From NCBI GenBank assembly GCA_963575745.1, contig CAUYUJ010015283.1:1002076-1066075 (forward strand): DNA of 64,000 nt. The letters run 5' to 3'. The translations under genes and the position numbers were made by a program. Shown here piece by piece: positions 16,461 through 29,400 of this stretch. Source of the DNA: Prorocentrum cordatum. Lineage: Eukaryota > Sar > Dinophyceae > Prorocentrales > Prorocentraceae. Each line of letters starts with the position of its first letter. Positions within the stretch are counted from its first letter, which is position 1. Under the pieces are notes generated by a model. It saw only the letters and a list, made by a program, of their open reading frames with translations, searched no databases and had not been told where the DNA came from.

Positions 16461-19400
16461 CTGCGACGTCGAGCGCCAAGGACCAAGGTCGGTGAGAGGC
16501 GGCGGAAAGGAGGTCGTGGCTAGAATCGAACAGAAGGTACGCGAGTGAACGGATGAATGAGGATGGGGAGGATGGCGTGCGAGTGCGAGGATGGTGGTGG
16601 GGAAGGACGAGGTAAATGGCGATGTGAAGGGATCGTGATGGTCGCTGCCGATCGGACAATGTCCAGAGAGAGAGGGGAAACGGCCTGCCGCTCAGCCGCT
16701 GCCATAGTTAGGCGCGCTGCGCGACCTGCAGTCGGCGGATCGCAGCAGCCAAGGGAGGATCACCATCATCGCCAGCATCATCATCATCATCATCAGCATC
16801 ACCACCATCCTCCTCCCTCCTCTCAGCATCACCAACAAAAGTATCATCACCATCATCACCATCATCATCGACATCATCATCATCAGCAGCAGCAGTATCA
16901 GCATAAGCATCAACATCACTACCATCATCAGCATCATCAGCAGCATTAACATCATCATCATCATGATCATCATCATCGTCAGCAGCATCATCAGCATCCT
17001 CATATCCATCAACAGCAACAGCAATCAGCATCACCATCATCCACAATAACAACATCGTCGCCATCGTCGTCATCATCAGTATCAGCATCAGCATCATCAT
17101 CAGATGCATCATCACCATCATCAGCATCGCAACATTTCTCTGCTTCATCATGATCACCACCATAAGCATCATCATCGCCCTCACCGTCGCAACAGTCGTC
17201 ATCATCGTCATTACCATTGTTCGCCGCACCGCGCACGCGTCCTCATCAATCGTCATCACCGTCAAGTAAAAATAAAAGCTCGCCGACCCCCGCTTGCCAG
17301 GGGTGAAATGGCGTGCGAGACATGTGGCTGTCCACCTTCCCCTGTTCCCCCTCCCCCAGGGTCAAAATCGCGTTCGAGGGAGCTCCCCAACTCACCCCTG
17401 AGGCCTCCGGAGCCTGCACGTCCACCCTTCGCGGCGGCCAAGATCCCAAGATGCTTGCTAAGATGGCTCCAGAAGAGCCCCAATACGCCTGAGAAGCCTC
17501 AAAAACACCCGAGATAGTCTCAAGACGGTCGAAGACGCCGAAACTAGGCTAGCGAAAGACCCAACCATATGCAGTTGTGAGTACGGCAATTGTGAGTATT
17601 GTCATCGGTGGAGCTCCATATGGGACCACGACACGTGTGACGTGTGTGCTGACATGGGTGCGGCGGGCGCGTGCGAGCGCAGCCACGAGGGCCTTCGGTG
17701 GAGCTCCCTCTGGGGCCACGCAATAAGTGAGGGGTGTGCCGAAATGGGCGCGGCGGGCGCATGCGATGGCAGCCACGAGGGCCTTCGGTGGAGCACGCTA
17801 TGGGGCCACGAAGCGTGTGGGTGTGCCGACATGGGTGCGGCGGGCGCGTGCGAGCGCAGCCACGAGGGCCTTCGGTGGAGCTCCCTATGGGGCCGCGAAA
17901 CGTGTGAAGGGAGTGCCGTAATGGCTGCGGCAGGAGCGTGCGAACGCAACCACTGGGGCCTTCGGTGGAGCTCCCTATGGGGCCACGAAACGTGTGGCGG
18001 GTGTGCCGACATGGGTGCAGCGGGCGCATGCGAACGCAGCCACTGGGGCCTTCGGTGAAACTCCCCATGGAGCCACGAAACGTGTGAGGGGTGTGCTGAA
18101 ATGGACGCGACGAACGCATACGAGCGCAGCCACTGGGGCCTTCGGTGGAGCTCCCTATGGGGCCCCCAAAAAAACATCCCAGAATCCCCAAAGAGACACC
18201 AGTCAGCTGCACGAAGCGAGCCTCAAAGAGACCCCGCGCAGCATTACTGCCCGCCCCGTTGTCCTGGATAACCTCCTCCGTTTCCTCATTCCTCTCAGCG
18301 TCGTCGTCATGTATCTAGTAATTGACTTCATTCTCCCTCATTCTCCGAATCCCCAAATGAGAAGGTTCTATCGACAGCACTCCAGCAACATCTCGCTGCA
18401 TGCGCAACGGGCAACATGTTCCAGTGTTCGTTCCAGAGAAGCGCAGGAGCAATGAGTCCCAAGCGCGGAGTAGCGAATGCGCGGCGGCCACTCTTCCCGC
18501 GCACCCGGACTCTTGAAGGCATCCCATGCGCGCGACGGCGTCCAAGAAACAGCCAGCGAGCACCCAGGAAACTCTGACGAGGCTTCAAGAAGCCAACCGA
18601 GACGCCCACAAATCCTCGATTCGTCTGGCGGTCGACGGAATGGCGTAAGTCTTGTGACAGAATCATCAGCCTTATCTCGCCACCTTCAGCGTCAGCATCA
18701 CCATCCTCACCATCATCATGATGATCAATCATTCCGGCCATCCCTAACCGCATGCCGATGATAATAAAGGGACCCCCCCTTCAGTGTTTAGAGTTGATTA
18801 TCGTCGACCAATAAGAGTTTGGTCGGGGGCGCGGGGGCGCGGAGGCCGAACTTCATTATCACGGGAAAAATTCGCCATCGAAGTTACTTCCTTCTTATGT
18901 TGAGATAACAACATCAAGCGAAGCGAACACGTTGTTTCAGGATGTCTCAAGCGAAACCAATGTCTTTATGTCTCTTTGTAGTTCTTTCTGTCTCTCTTTC
19001 TTTCTTTCTCTGTCTCTCTCTCTCTCTGTCTCTCTATCTCTTTCTCCTTCCTGGCCTCTCTGTCTCTCTCTCTCTGTCTCTCTATCTCTTTCTCCTCCTC
19101 CTCCCCCTGGCGCCCTGAACTTGTTTATCGCTGGGGTTGATCCTCCAGGGAAAACGAGGCACGTGAGCTACCCTACACGAGCACTTCAAAAAATAATCTT
19201 CATAAAGCGCATGTACATAAGATTTAATACATTTGAATATTCAGATGTTTTGTCTTATCCTCCTTTCCTCTTCTCGTTATCCTTTTCATTTATTATTATA
19301 CTTTGCTTTTTAAATATACCTTCTCTCTTTAAGTCCTTCCTTTCTTTTTCTGTATGATGTATCTCTCTTTCTCTCTCTCTCTCTCGTTCTCTCTCTCTCT

Positions 19401-20052
19401 CTCTCTCTCTCCAGCCCCCCCCCCTCTGAACTGTTTTATCCCTGGGGTTGATTATCCATGGAAAATGAAGCACATGAGCTACCCTACACGAGCACTTAAA
19501 AATTTCAATTTTCATAAAGCGTTTGTAAATAAAAATCTAATACATTTGAACTTGAGATTGTTCCTTCTCTTTCTCCTCCTCCTCTATTTTCTTTTCTGTT
19601 TGATGTTTTCCTTTTTCTGTTTCATTTCTTATTGTTTCTTTTTATTTTTGTTTTTGTATATCGCTTTCTCCATTTCTCCGCCTTTCTTAAGCGACATAAG
19701 CAATAGTTTGACGGTGTCTCAAGCGAAATAAGCAATAGTTTGTGGATGTCTCAAGCGAAACAAGAGATTTGTCGAGGATGTCTCCAGCGAGATAAGCCAT
19801 TGTTGAGGATATTTCTATGAAGACTAAACGCCAAGAATGTCTCAAAACGTGCTCGGCTTGGTCTCCTCTTGATCATCTCTTACTTCGAGATTATGCTGAG
19901 GTCTGTTGGGCTACTTTGAATATCTCTCCCTGAACCCCGACCTTTATTATCCCCTAGTGTTTATTCTCACGGGTATGAGGTTAACGTCATCATCATCAGC
20001 ATCATCATCATGATCATCATCATCATCAGCGTCATCATCATCATCATAATCG

Positions 20053-20090
<38 letters not shown>

Positions 20091-20561
20091 GTCACCATCA
20101 TCAGCATCGTCATCATCAGCATCAACCTCATCGCAGCAAGCGTTATCATCAGTAGCAGCATCAACATCAGCGCCACCATCATCATGAGCAGTATCACTAC
20201 CATCATCAGCATGACGACCAACATCATCATCAACAACATGAGCATCAGCATAATCAGCAGCATAATCATTACCACCACCACCATCATCAGCAGTAGCATC
20301 ATAAGCAACAGCAGCATCATCACCAGCACCACAATCACCATCATCAGCAACACCGTGATGATGCACATCCTCATCTTCATAACCATGGCCATACTCAGCA
20401 GCGCCATCATCATCACCAGGTTCCTCCTCCTCACAATCATCATTTTCTTCAGCATCAACATCAGCAGCAGCAGCAGCAGCGTCAGCACCTGCATCATCAT
20501 CATCATCAGTAGCATCACCATCATCAGCATCATCATCACAATCGTCATCATCATCATCGTT

Positions 20562-20621
<60 letters not shown>

Positions 20622-20968
20622 GTTATCATCATCATCGTTATCAGCATCATCGTGATCATCGTCATCATCATCATCCTCGTCATCATCCTCATCCTCACCC
20701 TCATCATCATTCTCATCCTCATCCTCCTCATCTTCCTCATCCTCCTCCTCCTCATCATCAGCATCATCCGACGGCGAACTAGGGGGGAAATGAGAAAGAC
20801 AAGGCCTCCTCAGAAGGCGGCGGGACTTCTCAGAGAAGTTGTCTATGTCTCTGGGGGGGGCTTAGAAACCTCCTGACAAGGCCGAGGGACTTCCGAGCTT
20901 TCTGAGAAGGCCTGCCCCTTCTCATTCCCCCCCTCCCCAGCTCGCCGCCGAATCACCATCATAATCAG

Positions 20969-21000
<32 letters not shown>

Positions 21001-23412
21001 CCGTCGTCATCATAATCCCAAGCATCATCATCAGCAGCATCATCATCAGTATCATCAGTATCATCAGTATCATCACCACCACCAGCATCACCAGCATCAC
21101 CATCAGTAGCAGCATCATCACCATCAGCACCGCCACCGTGAGCATAATCAGAAGCAGCAGCGTCCATCCGTACATGCATCCACCTCCATCCTCCCCCAAC
21201 TCTTGGTACCCTCCCTCGACCCCGCCCCCCCGCCCCTACTTCTGCTCCATTCTCCCCTCTCCCCTCATCGTCCATCCTCGTCCCTCCTCTTCCCCCTCAC
21301 CCTCCTGTCGTCCTCCTCCGCCGAAGACCGTCGCATGGTCAGTGTGTGTCTGAATGTCCGACTGCACACTTCGCCCTGCCTGCCATCACCATCCTCTTGG
21401 CCGGGTCGAAGGGAACGAATGGGGCGAAACGACGACGACGACCATTGACGCCTGAGCTGTCCGCCAGGGCTCGCAGCTGGAAGAATAGGTCGTCGCGGCC
21501 GGAGCAGCACACGCAGCCGTTCTGCAGGGCCTGCGCAGGGCCACGCCGGGCGGCGGCGGTGGGCGGAGGCAGAAAACGCCCCTGGTTCACATGCGCTGCT
21601 GGCCGAGTTCACTGTGGTGCTGGAATGCACAATGCCCGTGATAAGGGGGCATTGCGTCGCCCATTAACGGGATGGACAAGACCCATGTCATCCAATGCAT
21701 TGCGATTTGGCAGGAACGGTTGGAGAGGCTACTGCCGACCTCAAGGTGGATGCTTCTGTGGGGAAGTCTGCCAGGGGATCAGGCCGCGCCTCGAAGCTGC
21801 AGGCTCGGTTCGCTGAGAGGCGCTGGCGCGCCAAACGCCAAGAGAAATGAGCGAAACTCTTGGCTGCAGGGGCCTCCAGACACTCGCTGTTGCAACCCTT
21901 GCTGGAAGGGACTCGTGGGACGAATATCCCAAGGGCCCGTGATCATGATCTCCTGCGCATGCGGCGCAAGCCACTCTTCGCACGCCTTGATTTTCAACTG
22001 GGCGTTCGCCCACCCCGCCGTGCAGCCCCGCAACCTCAATTGGAAGAGGGGTACTTGGCATGATCAGCTGAATGGCTTAAAGACTCGTGCGCCCCTGTAA
22101 ACGGGAGACATGTTCTTGAACGGTTCCTGTCAGCGGTATGCGGCAACATGTCTCAGCAGTATATCCTAAACCATTGGCTGCGCATGATGACGCAGGTTGA
22201 TACATTGGGGACCCTACGGGCCCTGTTTGGAATGAGTACCACGCAGGCTCATCATGCTGGTGAGTTCATGGCGAGGAGGTTGGATGTCAGCATGGTCATG
22301 CATCACATCGCGCAATACCCTGGCTGCCTGAACTTGTTTCTGTGCGTCGTTCGGAAACGAGGCTCCGCAGTAGGAGCATCATGGAAGCAAATGTGCGTGA
22401 AGACGCTGCCTCATTAGAAATGTAAAAGAAGTCTCTGCCCAATGTGACTCGCTCGATAAAGGCAGAAGTAGGTATGCAACGCTGCCTCCAATAGAACAAT
22501 AATGTATGCTCTAATCCTCCATCCCTCGAGCAAAGTGGCGCATACAAAGTAGTTTTTCATGGAGTGGCCTCGCCTGCACTTCACATGCGCACCAAGAGGG
22601 CCGCTGTCGCCGCAAGAGTCCGCTGTGAAGCGATCCAGCCACTGCTGCGCGAAGAGGCAAGGCAGATGTAGATGTCAAACTCTTTACATTGCTCGACAAG
22701 CAGAGCCTGAGCACGGTGCCCGGCACGCAAAGTAGGCTCACTGGGTTTGCCAGGCGTCCCGTATTTCAAAAGCGTGGACGGATGGGAGGTGGATGCTGGC
22801 ACAACCATGCCATCTTTTCTGTTGTTTGCCAATCCGGGCAAACCCGTAAAGAACGGCTCGTTCTGAATGGGAGAGAATCCCGCAGTGCCTGACGTATCCC
22901 AGCGTTGCGGCAATGGGCTGGTGTGCAGAGGCGTCCTCAGCAAGACTGGCCACTGCCCCTGCAATACCAGGTGCTCCAACTTGGGCCGGCCGACGCTGTC
23001 AAGAACTACCCACATGTTCGCGCTGCCGCGCAATGGAGAACGATGCGTTTCGCATCGATCCCCATCAATTCCCATTGTATGGTATGTCGTATGGGCCCCT
23101 CTCCTCCTCCTCCGTCTCCCCCAACGCCCGCGCCCGCCCCGCCGCACACGTCGGATACGACATCCTGCAGCCCTTGTTCGAGGGCTGGGCCTACGGAGTA
23201 AAGGAGACGGGTGGGTTTGGTTTTGTTGCTCGGGTCTCCTTTTTGGGTAGGGTAGGTGTCAGCTCTCCCCATGAAGGTCGGCGTTTGGTTCGCCCCAGCG
23301 TAATCTTGCCGGAGGAGGTCGAGTTGCCCACTCTACCTTTCCTCGTCTCCCCTCCCCTCCCCTCTCTCTCTCTCTCTCCCTCTCTCTCTTTTGTTCTTTC
23401 TCTATCTCTCGT

Positions 23413-23443
<31 letters not shown>

Positions 23444-26400
23444 GCAAGTCCCAGTGCCTGTGCCGCAGTCCTCTGGTGCGCTTGTCGAGTGCATGACTGT
23501 TGGACACATCTTGTCGCACTGCCGCAGAGAAGGGACAGGGAGGGGGGCGGAGGAGGATAAGGCGGAATGACGGGGATAACCGAACAAAAAAGTGTGATAG
23601 AAAAACAAACTGGGAGGAAGGAAGGAGGAGGAAGGGAAAACCGACAAGCAGGGAAGAGGAAGAGAAGAAGAAAGAGGCGGATACAAAAAAAAGGGTGAGG
23701 ATGAGGAGGATGATGAGGAGGAGGCGGCGGCAGCAGAGGGAAGGGGAGGCAAGAGGCAGGAAGGGCAATGAAAAAGAGGAGGACAAAGGAGGGAGCAGAG
23801 GGATAATAATGCGCAACGAAAGCGAACGAAGTATCAATAGCACTATTAGTATATCCATTAAGGGACAAACAAACCTACCTCGCTTTTGACCATCCTCGCT
23901 TCCAAGAGATACTAAGCGATGCCAAACTACGGCCTGTACTGGTCAGGCCGCTTGACGAGGAGGCGCGTGGTATGACTTGGTTTTGCCTAGAAGCGAAAGC
24001 GGGGTAGGTAATTCACGCTCTGATCCATGCGGCTTCGTATCCACCATTATCCGCGGGTTCGCGCCCGAAAATCCAAACTGCACGGGCGTTGATATCAATG
24101 TGGTCGGTGCTCGTGGCTCAAGCCGCGTAGTTCGGAGGGGGCGACGGGTAGGACACAGACAGCCGCCGCTGTGAAGTGTTCGCAACGGCGCTCCCCACTG
24201 GCGTGGCTATCAGGACACTCGCTTTTCATCCTGTGAAGTTGTCTGACAGCCCCTGGGCCAGTCGGGGCACGATTGTGGCACTACGCGCAGGTATTACTAT
24301 TCGATGTCATCGTTCGCCTCATCCTCCTCCCCCTCCTCCCTCCATCCCTCCCTCCCGATCCGCCGATCCCCGCTTGCCGGGGTGAGAAGGCGCGCGGGAT
24401 GTTTGGCAGTCCCCCTCCTTCCCCCAGGTGACCTAGCACTCCACACAAGCTAGGCCCACAAACGACCCACGTAAGTCCAGGGGTCGGCGGATGTAGCGCA
24501 AACCTTTGGAATATCAGTAGCACGAGGAGTGCGAAGAGGGAGCGCCAGGGAGGAGGAGGAGGAAGAGGAGGAGGAGGAGGAGGAGGAGAAGGAAGAACAG
24601 GAGGAGGGAGCAAGGTGGAATGGGCAAGGAGGAGGAAGCAAGGGGAACGGAGCAGGAATGAAGGAGGTGTAAAGGATGAGGGCGAGGGATTTGTGGACTG
24701 CGACTCTGATGAAACTCTAGGCTTAACAGAAAAGCGCAGCACTCAACGAACTGCAGACGGACACTGTGTCATCTAGAGACAAAAGCAGCAACGCGCACAA
24801 GCAGTACGGGCGCAAAGAATGTGTGAAATCCAGGTCCGTCCCAACCCCCATGCACCTCCACCATCCTCAACAAGGACTCACATGCCGGCACAGCAAGTCA
24901 CCAGCTGTCTACGCACTGGCAGGAGAAGGCGAGGGAGGAGGAGGGAGGGAGGAACTATGATCCGAAAGGAGAGACTGAGTCTGGGACGCAGATCCAAAGC
25001 TTCCAGCTCGGTAGGAGAGCATTCCGAGGGGGAGTCGCGAGAAGGCTGCCTGACAACTCCGGCCCGTCCGCTCTCCTGAGGAGGCGGCGCTGCACAACGA
25101 ACGCACAACAACAGTTCGTCGTCCCGAGAGGGGAAGGAGCAAATCTTCGCACCCTGACGCCCGGAAACGCAAGACGAGACGGCGGGCGAACACCGCACGA
25201 TGATTTCCACGCCAGTCCGAGGAAAGGGGCGCCGGCCAGAGCAGCAGCGGCGAGCTCGGCGCGGGAGTCCTGGCCGAGCTCCCGGGCGGCGGTCTCGGCG
25301 AGCTCGGCGCAGGACGAGTCGGCGGGCGCCGGGGCGGTATGGGGCCGCCGTGGGCGGCGGCGGGGCGGCGGTCGCACGAGTTCGCGTCGCACGATCCCCA
25401 CGGCCTCCTCACAAGGGGCCTCCAGCGAACCTCCAGAGGCGGCTGCTAGCAGGAGGCGACTGCAAGGGCCGCTCGGCGTGCCTCCCGCCTCATCTCTTCC
25501 GAGCATCCTCCCGGCCGATCCCCCGGCCAACAGTCGGAAGAGGACGCCTGCGGGTGGAGGGAAACATGAGCGATCTACCGAGGGTACGAGAATCCAGCCT
25601 CGCGAGAATGGTATGCTGCAATCATCGGCCTTATCTGGGCTCGCACTCGCAGAGCACAGCATGAGGGATAATGAAAAAGGGAGCGAGGACAGGAAGGAAG
25701 GAAGGGGCAACAAACGTCTGGGACACATGGCGCATGCATGATCATCCAACGGCTCGCCACCTCTCCACAGACTGCCTCCGTCGAAGCTCCAAGGAAATGG
25801 GGGCACGCGAGCCCACTGCAGGGGCAATCTGCTCATCTGCGAACCTGCATACCTGCATACATCTGCTATTCAATCTACACCGCCATTCAGGAGACCCAGC
25901 GATTTGCTCAGCTGAAGCGGCATCTAGCAGATCTGCCAAAAGACGGGGAAGAGGCAAACGCATACAAGGCAGAGGCCAGGGCCGTACCCAGCGACGCACA
26001 TGACGAGCATTATCATATTGGATAGCACTGTTTATGTGATCAGACTGCATACTACACATGTTAGCCCAAGATCGCGAAATGCGAACCCATTTCCAACGCA
26101 TGCCGAGGACGACGACGCTCTGCCGCGCCGTGGGATGCCAAAGTACGCGCTCATCGCGCACCTCGGCCAGTGACGCGTTCACAGCTGGAGTCGGGGTGGG
26201 GCCCGTAGGCTGCCGCGCCGCCTCCCCTTGGCCCCGAGAGGGGACGCTGGGGGGGGAGGGACTTGCCCACCTCCGCACTCGCAGCTGGAAGCGGGGTGAG
26301 GCCCGTAGGCTGCCGCGCCGCCTCCCCCGGGCCCCGACAAGGGACGCTGGGGGGGAGGGGCTTGCCCACCGCCGCGGCGCGACCATCCCGCCCTTCGGAC

Positions 26401-29400
26401 GCGGCCACAGCAGCGACATCAGGATCCAGTGCCACGCGCTGCCAGTATCGACGCAGGAAAGCACCACGGTCTGGGGTGGGGAGACACATCGCCGCCACCG
26501 TCAGCTTACCGCCTTTCACGAGCAGCATTCCGGCATCTGAGACCACGGCGTAGCGGTCCACGGCAACTGGAGGGTCCACAGCAGCTGAACCCACAACGCC
26601 TGGCACCGATCGTGCGAAAGGGGCGCAGTCCCTCGCGGCCACGGCCATCTGCGGCGCATCGGCGGCAGGACACTGCGGGGCCGGCAAGGGCGCAGCCAGC
26701 CTGGCCATGGCAGCCTCCGCCTCCGCTCTGTCACGTGGACGCTCCCGAGCGGCTGATGGCACCTCGCCGCCCCCCCCGGGCCCCGACGGGGGACACTGGA
26801 GGGAGGGGCTCGCCTCCCCCGGGCCCCGACAGGGGACGCTGGGGGGGAGGGGCAGCAGGCCGAGGGACACGAGCACCAGCCTCTGCTTCGAGCTCGGCGG
26901 CGCAGTGGGGCCATGGCCGCTGCCGCCAGGGGTGCTGGGGAGCGAGTTGCCCGGCGCCTGCCCAGAAACCCAAGGCGGTAGAGCTGGTGCCGGCGCCTGC
27001 GCAGAACGAGCAGCAGCACGATCCAGAGCAGCCTCCGAGCGCCGACGACCTGCAGCATCGTCAGCACGATTCCGGAACGGCAGCAGCTGCATCTCCAGCA
27101 GCGGCAGCCCGGCAGCTCCGAAAGTGGTGACCAGGAAGGCGCCGGCATGGTGACGCAGGGCCCACGGCATCCGTTCCAGGAGCGCGATGGGCCGGCGGCG
27201 ACACCAGCGCCATCGGCCTCGAGTCGGCTCCAGCACTGGGGCCGGCAGGAGGGGCAGCCGACGGCGCGGCGCCCGGTGGCTACGCGTAACAACGAACAGC
27301 AGCACCAGCCGGAGGTCGATGAGGACCATCGCGGTCCGGCACGGCGGGTCCACGAACAGGCTCGGGACCAGGACGAGGAAGTAGACCAGGACCTCCTGGC
27401 AAGGACGCATCAACAGCACGTCGAGGAACCCGCGCGGCATCTTCCGATGGCGCGGCGCCCGTCTTCCACCGCTTAGCATCCGGCGCCTCCACGTGCTCCA
27501 AGGGCTCCCGCAGCAGGATGTCCGCAGGTGACATGTCGAGCCCGGGCGGGGTGCCACACCTCATCAGGATGCGCACGGTCAGCGCATGCACTTGCGCATG
27601 TCGGACGGCTACCCTGCGCGCCATGAGGCGGCGTCTGCCAGCAGCGGAGGCCACACTGGATGGGCGGCACAGCATGGGGCAGTACATCCGCAGGCAGCCA
27701 TGGCGGGGCACGGCTGGCCCGACGCGCCGAGATCGGCGAGGCTGGTGCGTCTGGCAGCTGTCCCGACGAGGTTCGCAGAAAACCTCGAACCGGGACGGCG
27801 GCTTGGGCCAAAATGGCTACGGAGGGGAAGAGGGGTTGAGGGAGGAGCAGGAGAAAGAAAAACGGATAAGGGAGGCAGGGAAGAGAAGTAGGATATTGAG
27901 GAGGCGTCTCCGTGGAGGCCCTCCCCCTCTATCTCTCCCTCGTCCCCCCCCCTTCCACTTGAACCCCTGGCTCACCACCATGCCGTCCGCGTCGGAGAAG
28001 GTTAGCACCTCGGAATCGATGTTCGCCTCTGGTAGGCAGGAAGCGGAGGAGGAAGATGAGGGGCAGGAGGCTTAGGAGAAACACGAGGGGGAAAGCTGTG
28101 CTGTCAGAAACGAAGCAGCACGAGGCACCCGATGAATATATCCTTTCCCCGTGGGTGTGGAAAGGACTGCGATCAAACAAGCCGAGGTCCTCGACGGCAC
28201 GGAACAAGTGGATACGATGATCTTCTGTACAAGTTGTGGCAGCAATGTCTATTGGGCGATGCGAGGTAATGCGAGGGCGCAGTGCGAGTAACTCGACACC
28301 TGTTGGCCACGCACGACGATGGGCGAGAGCACTGAACCGCATCTTCGTCGGCAAACAGCCCCTCACATTCACGCATCGAACCGCCCGCGATGCTGGAAGC
28401 CTCGGCTGCAAGAGCCAGGAGCTGTGGTTGCCGTCCCCCGAAGCCCTAAAGATGGACAAGAACGAAAGCACGGGGGGCGGCTGAACCGTTACAGAAAAGC
28501 AACAACTTCATAGGCACAACCCTCAGGGGGCCCGCGCTGAGTTCTTAGATCGACGCTGGAATCCCCCACTCTGGCGCGCGGAAGGCGCCAGGGGCGGCGC
28601 CAGAGGAGCCGTCAGGAGGGTCAAGCGCGGATACAAGCAATGCTAATTGACCTCCGAATGTTTACGCAAATGCAGCTGCTTCGTCTTCGAAGTCAGTCAG
28701 ATCACGATTCGAGGAGGCCTCAGGCGTCTATGTAACCTGAGGGGTCGCCCTTTGCGCCTGGCCGCCGACGCGTCCTCAGGAGGCTGTTCGGCATCGGGCG
28801 GTGGCTATGGCTCCTGAGCAATGTCTGCCAGACAGGCCCTACGGGGGGGCTCTGTGTCACTCGGTCCCGCGGGCCTGGCCCGACGCCCCTCTTGCGTCTG
28901 GGCCCCGAATCTCCTCTTGCAAAGAATGGAGGAGCACCCGAACCGCTCCAGACCGATCGAGGAAAACTGTGACGAGGGAAAAATGACGATGAGGAAGAGA
29001 AGGAGGAGGAGAGGGAGGACGAGGAGCGGGCTGAGGCGACGCATGGGTATGGAGAGCTCAAGGGTGGCGATGAAGATCAAGCAGGCAGGAGAAAGTGGAG
29101 GAAGGGAGGGAGGGAAAGAGGGAGGAGGAGGAGGAGGAGGAGGAGGAGGAGGAGAAGACGGATGCTAGGGGTCTGTGGCCGTTGTGCTTCAAGGCACGAA
29201 CGCCCGGGCCCGCCTCCCGACCCGAGGGTCGCGGCGGCACCCAGGGGTGGCACCGTTCCCGCGCCATGGCGGACTCGGAGCCCGCGACGCACCTCGAGTC
29301 AGCAGCCTTGGCCGCTCCCGCAGCGCGCGGAGAAGGCCTTCGTCAGCAAGAAGGACGTCAGCTTTAACCACAACGAGAACGGGACCCACAGCCTCTGGGC

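Larger units (their letters stand above)
26151..27822 (-). pseudogene. Spliced-leader-headed retrocopy of an unidentified gene
   Basis: The segment starts with a nearly complete spliced leader (27822-27802) and runs downstream on the minus strand. Coding-like stretches occur in more than one frame: LDMSPADILLREPLEHVEAP (about 27540-27470), then, shifted, CQEVLVYFLVLVPSLFVDPP (about 27410-27350), then VDRYAVVSDAGMLLVKGGK (about 26570-26510). The frame changes and tandem repeats suggest a decayed processed copy; an active intron-containing gene is the alternative. It lies inside the G3E intron between exons C and D. Confidence 0.45.

Noticed and set aside
27802-27822. Spliced-leader RNA gene
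   Set aside because: A leader RNA gene needs a GT donor and Sm-site-containing intron after the leader; here coding-like sequence follows without a GT.
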